NCBI GenBank assembly: GCA_038330085.1
Contig: JBBQNP010000003.1
Span: 1-64,000 of the forward strand
DNA: 64,000 nt
Source: JAEUIA01 sp038330085
GTDB lineage: Bacteria > Planctomycetota > UBA1135 > GCA-002686595
Direction: 5' to 3'
Shown: positions 63,273 to 64,000 of the stretch, piece by piece
How the letters are laid out: every line of letters starts with the position of its first letter
Position numbering within the stretch: the stretch's first letter is position 1
Notes under the pieces: model-generated
What the model saw: only the letters and a program-made list of their open reading frames with translations
Databases searched by the model: none
What the model was told of the DNA's origin: nothing
Program-made: the position numbers and the translations under genes

Positions 63273-64000
63273 ATGCAAACCTTCATCGATAGGATCCGGG
63301 TTGGAATCGCGCGCGCGAGCGGCGTCGACGCCGCCGACATCAAGCTCGAATTGCCGCGGGATCCCAAGCAGGGCGACCTGGCGCTGCCGTGCTTCGCGAT
63401 CGCGAAAGCACTGAAGAAGCCGCCGCCCGCCGTCGCTGCCGAGATCGCCGCTCAACTCGGGCTGAGCTTGCCGGGCATCACCGCGACGGCGACCGGGCCC
63501 TACCTCAACTTCCGCATCGATCGACGGGAGCTCGCGCGCGTTGTCCTCGGCGAGATCGAAGCCCGCGCGGATGGGTTCGGCGGATCGGACGAGGGCGCGG
63601 GCCGGACGATCGTCGTCGACTTCAGCTCGCCCAACATCGCCAAGCCGATGCACGTCGGCCACATCCGCTCGACGATCATCGGTCAAGCGCTGCAGCGCAT
63701 CTTCGCGAGCCTCGGTTACCGCACGGTCGGCATCAACCACATCGGCGACTGGGGCGCGCAGTTCGGCGCACTGGTCGTGGCGATCCGGCGTTGGCGCGAG
63801 ACGGTCGACTTCACGAAGGAGCCGGTGCACGCGCTGCTCGATCTCTACCAGCGCAGCAAGGCCGCGACCGAGAGCGACCCCGAGTTCGCGAGGGAAGCGA
63901 AAGATGCCTACCTAGAGCTCGAAAGCGGCCGCGAGGGCGAGGTACGCGAGCTGTGGCGCTGGATCACGGAGGTTTCGCTGGCCGGTTTCGCCAAGACGTA
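63273..64000 (+). CDS. argS: Arginyl-tRNA synthetase, N-terminal part (cut by window end)
   Basis: About 242 residues are visible and the right edge cuts the gene. The N-terminal ArgRS-specific domain (KLELPRDPKQGDLALPCFAIAKAL) binds the tRNA D-loop. The class I signature is PNIAKPMHVGHIRSTIIGQAL (HVGH = HIGH) at about 121-140. GINHIGDWGAQFGALVVAI matches the following active-site strand. It attaches arginine to tRNA-Arg in the cytoplasm. The ATG at 63273 begins the domain directly. Confidence 0.96.
   Translation, partial: MQTFIDRIRVGIARASGVDAADIKLELPRDPKQGDLALPCFAIAKALKKPPPAVAAEIAAQLGLSLPGITATATGPYLNFRIDRRELARVVLGEIEARADGFGGSDEGAGRTIVVDFSSPNIAKPMHVGHIRSTIIGQALQRIFASLGYRTVGINHIGDWGAQFGALVVAIRRWRETVDFTKEPVHALLDLYQRSKAATESDPEFAREAKDAYLELESGREGEVRELWRWITEVSLAGFAKT

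Noticed and set aside
62996..63292. A 98-residue frame before argS
   Set aside because: It runs through the intrinsic terminator hairpin and overlaps the argS start; no support.

Overview
The window reads as a chromosomal segment of a high-GC bacterium, most probably a member of the Planctomycetota. The reasons are the gene families and not a marker gene: a DUF1800/DUF1501 secreted pair, a GT-C glycosyltransferase fused to TPRs, large secreted HEAT/VWA and beta-propeller proteins, a MoxR-VWA pair, a lipoprotein with a pilin-like tail, and many short operons of unknown secreted proteins. GTG and TTG starts are common, and genes often overlap by 4 bp (ATGA, GTGA, TTGA). I saw no rRNA, tRNA, CRISPR array, integrase or insertion sequence. 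The last gene (argS) runs off the right edge. Layout: 0.2-11.1 kb holds an ECF-type sigma factor coupled to a secreted repeat protein, a DJ-1-like protein, a serine hydrolase, a TudS/DUF523 protein, an SDR with a lipoprotein, a YbaK-like deacylase with a methyltransferase, and a flippase with an SGNH-like protein. 11.1-16.8 kb holds a lipoprotein with a YbhN-type membrane protein, a structured intergenic repeat (copy A), and a HEAT/VWA protein. 17.0-25.0 kb holds a hybrid histidine kinase, a stand-alone receiver, a GT2 glycosyltransferase, mutY and a large membrane protein. 25.4-32.0 kb holds a secreted protein with a matrixin-like metalloprotease, a TMTC-like GT-C/TPR protein and a CarboxypepD_reg-like protein. 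32.0-40.1 kb holds a PyrK-like reductase subunit, a pilin-tailed lipoprotein, a zinc-ribbon/M50-like protease, a YihY protein, a secreted beta-propeller protein and a HIT protein. 40.2-45.9 kb holds the MoxR/VWA pair, repeat copy B, a membrane protein and a second hybrid kinase. 46.0-53.8 kb holds the DUF1800-DUF1501-MORN operon, a methyltransferase, a hypothetical protein and an ABC-F ATPase. 54.0-58.1 kb is a complete bacterial NHEJ operon. 58.1-63.0 kb holds a Ni/Co-type transporter, a GT-C-like membrane protein and three small stress-type proteins. argS starts at 63.3 kb. Three points stand out. First, the NHEJ operon encodes Ku plus the three LigD activities (phosphoesterase, ligase, polymerase) as separate overlapping genes, in the order in which they are fused in Pseudomonas-type LigD, and every one of the four proteins carries its own histone-H1-like basic tail. 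Second, two intergenic copies (13465-13745 and 42881-43161) of a multi-hairpin element keep their base pairing while the stem sequences change, which suggests a selected RNA or DNA structure. Third, two unrelated secreted proteins (a metalloprotease and a beta-propeller protein) end in the same roughly 110-residue module, a candidate surface-sorting or attachment domain. All functional statements come from reading motifs by eye; no database search was run.
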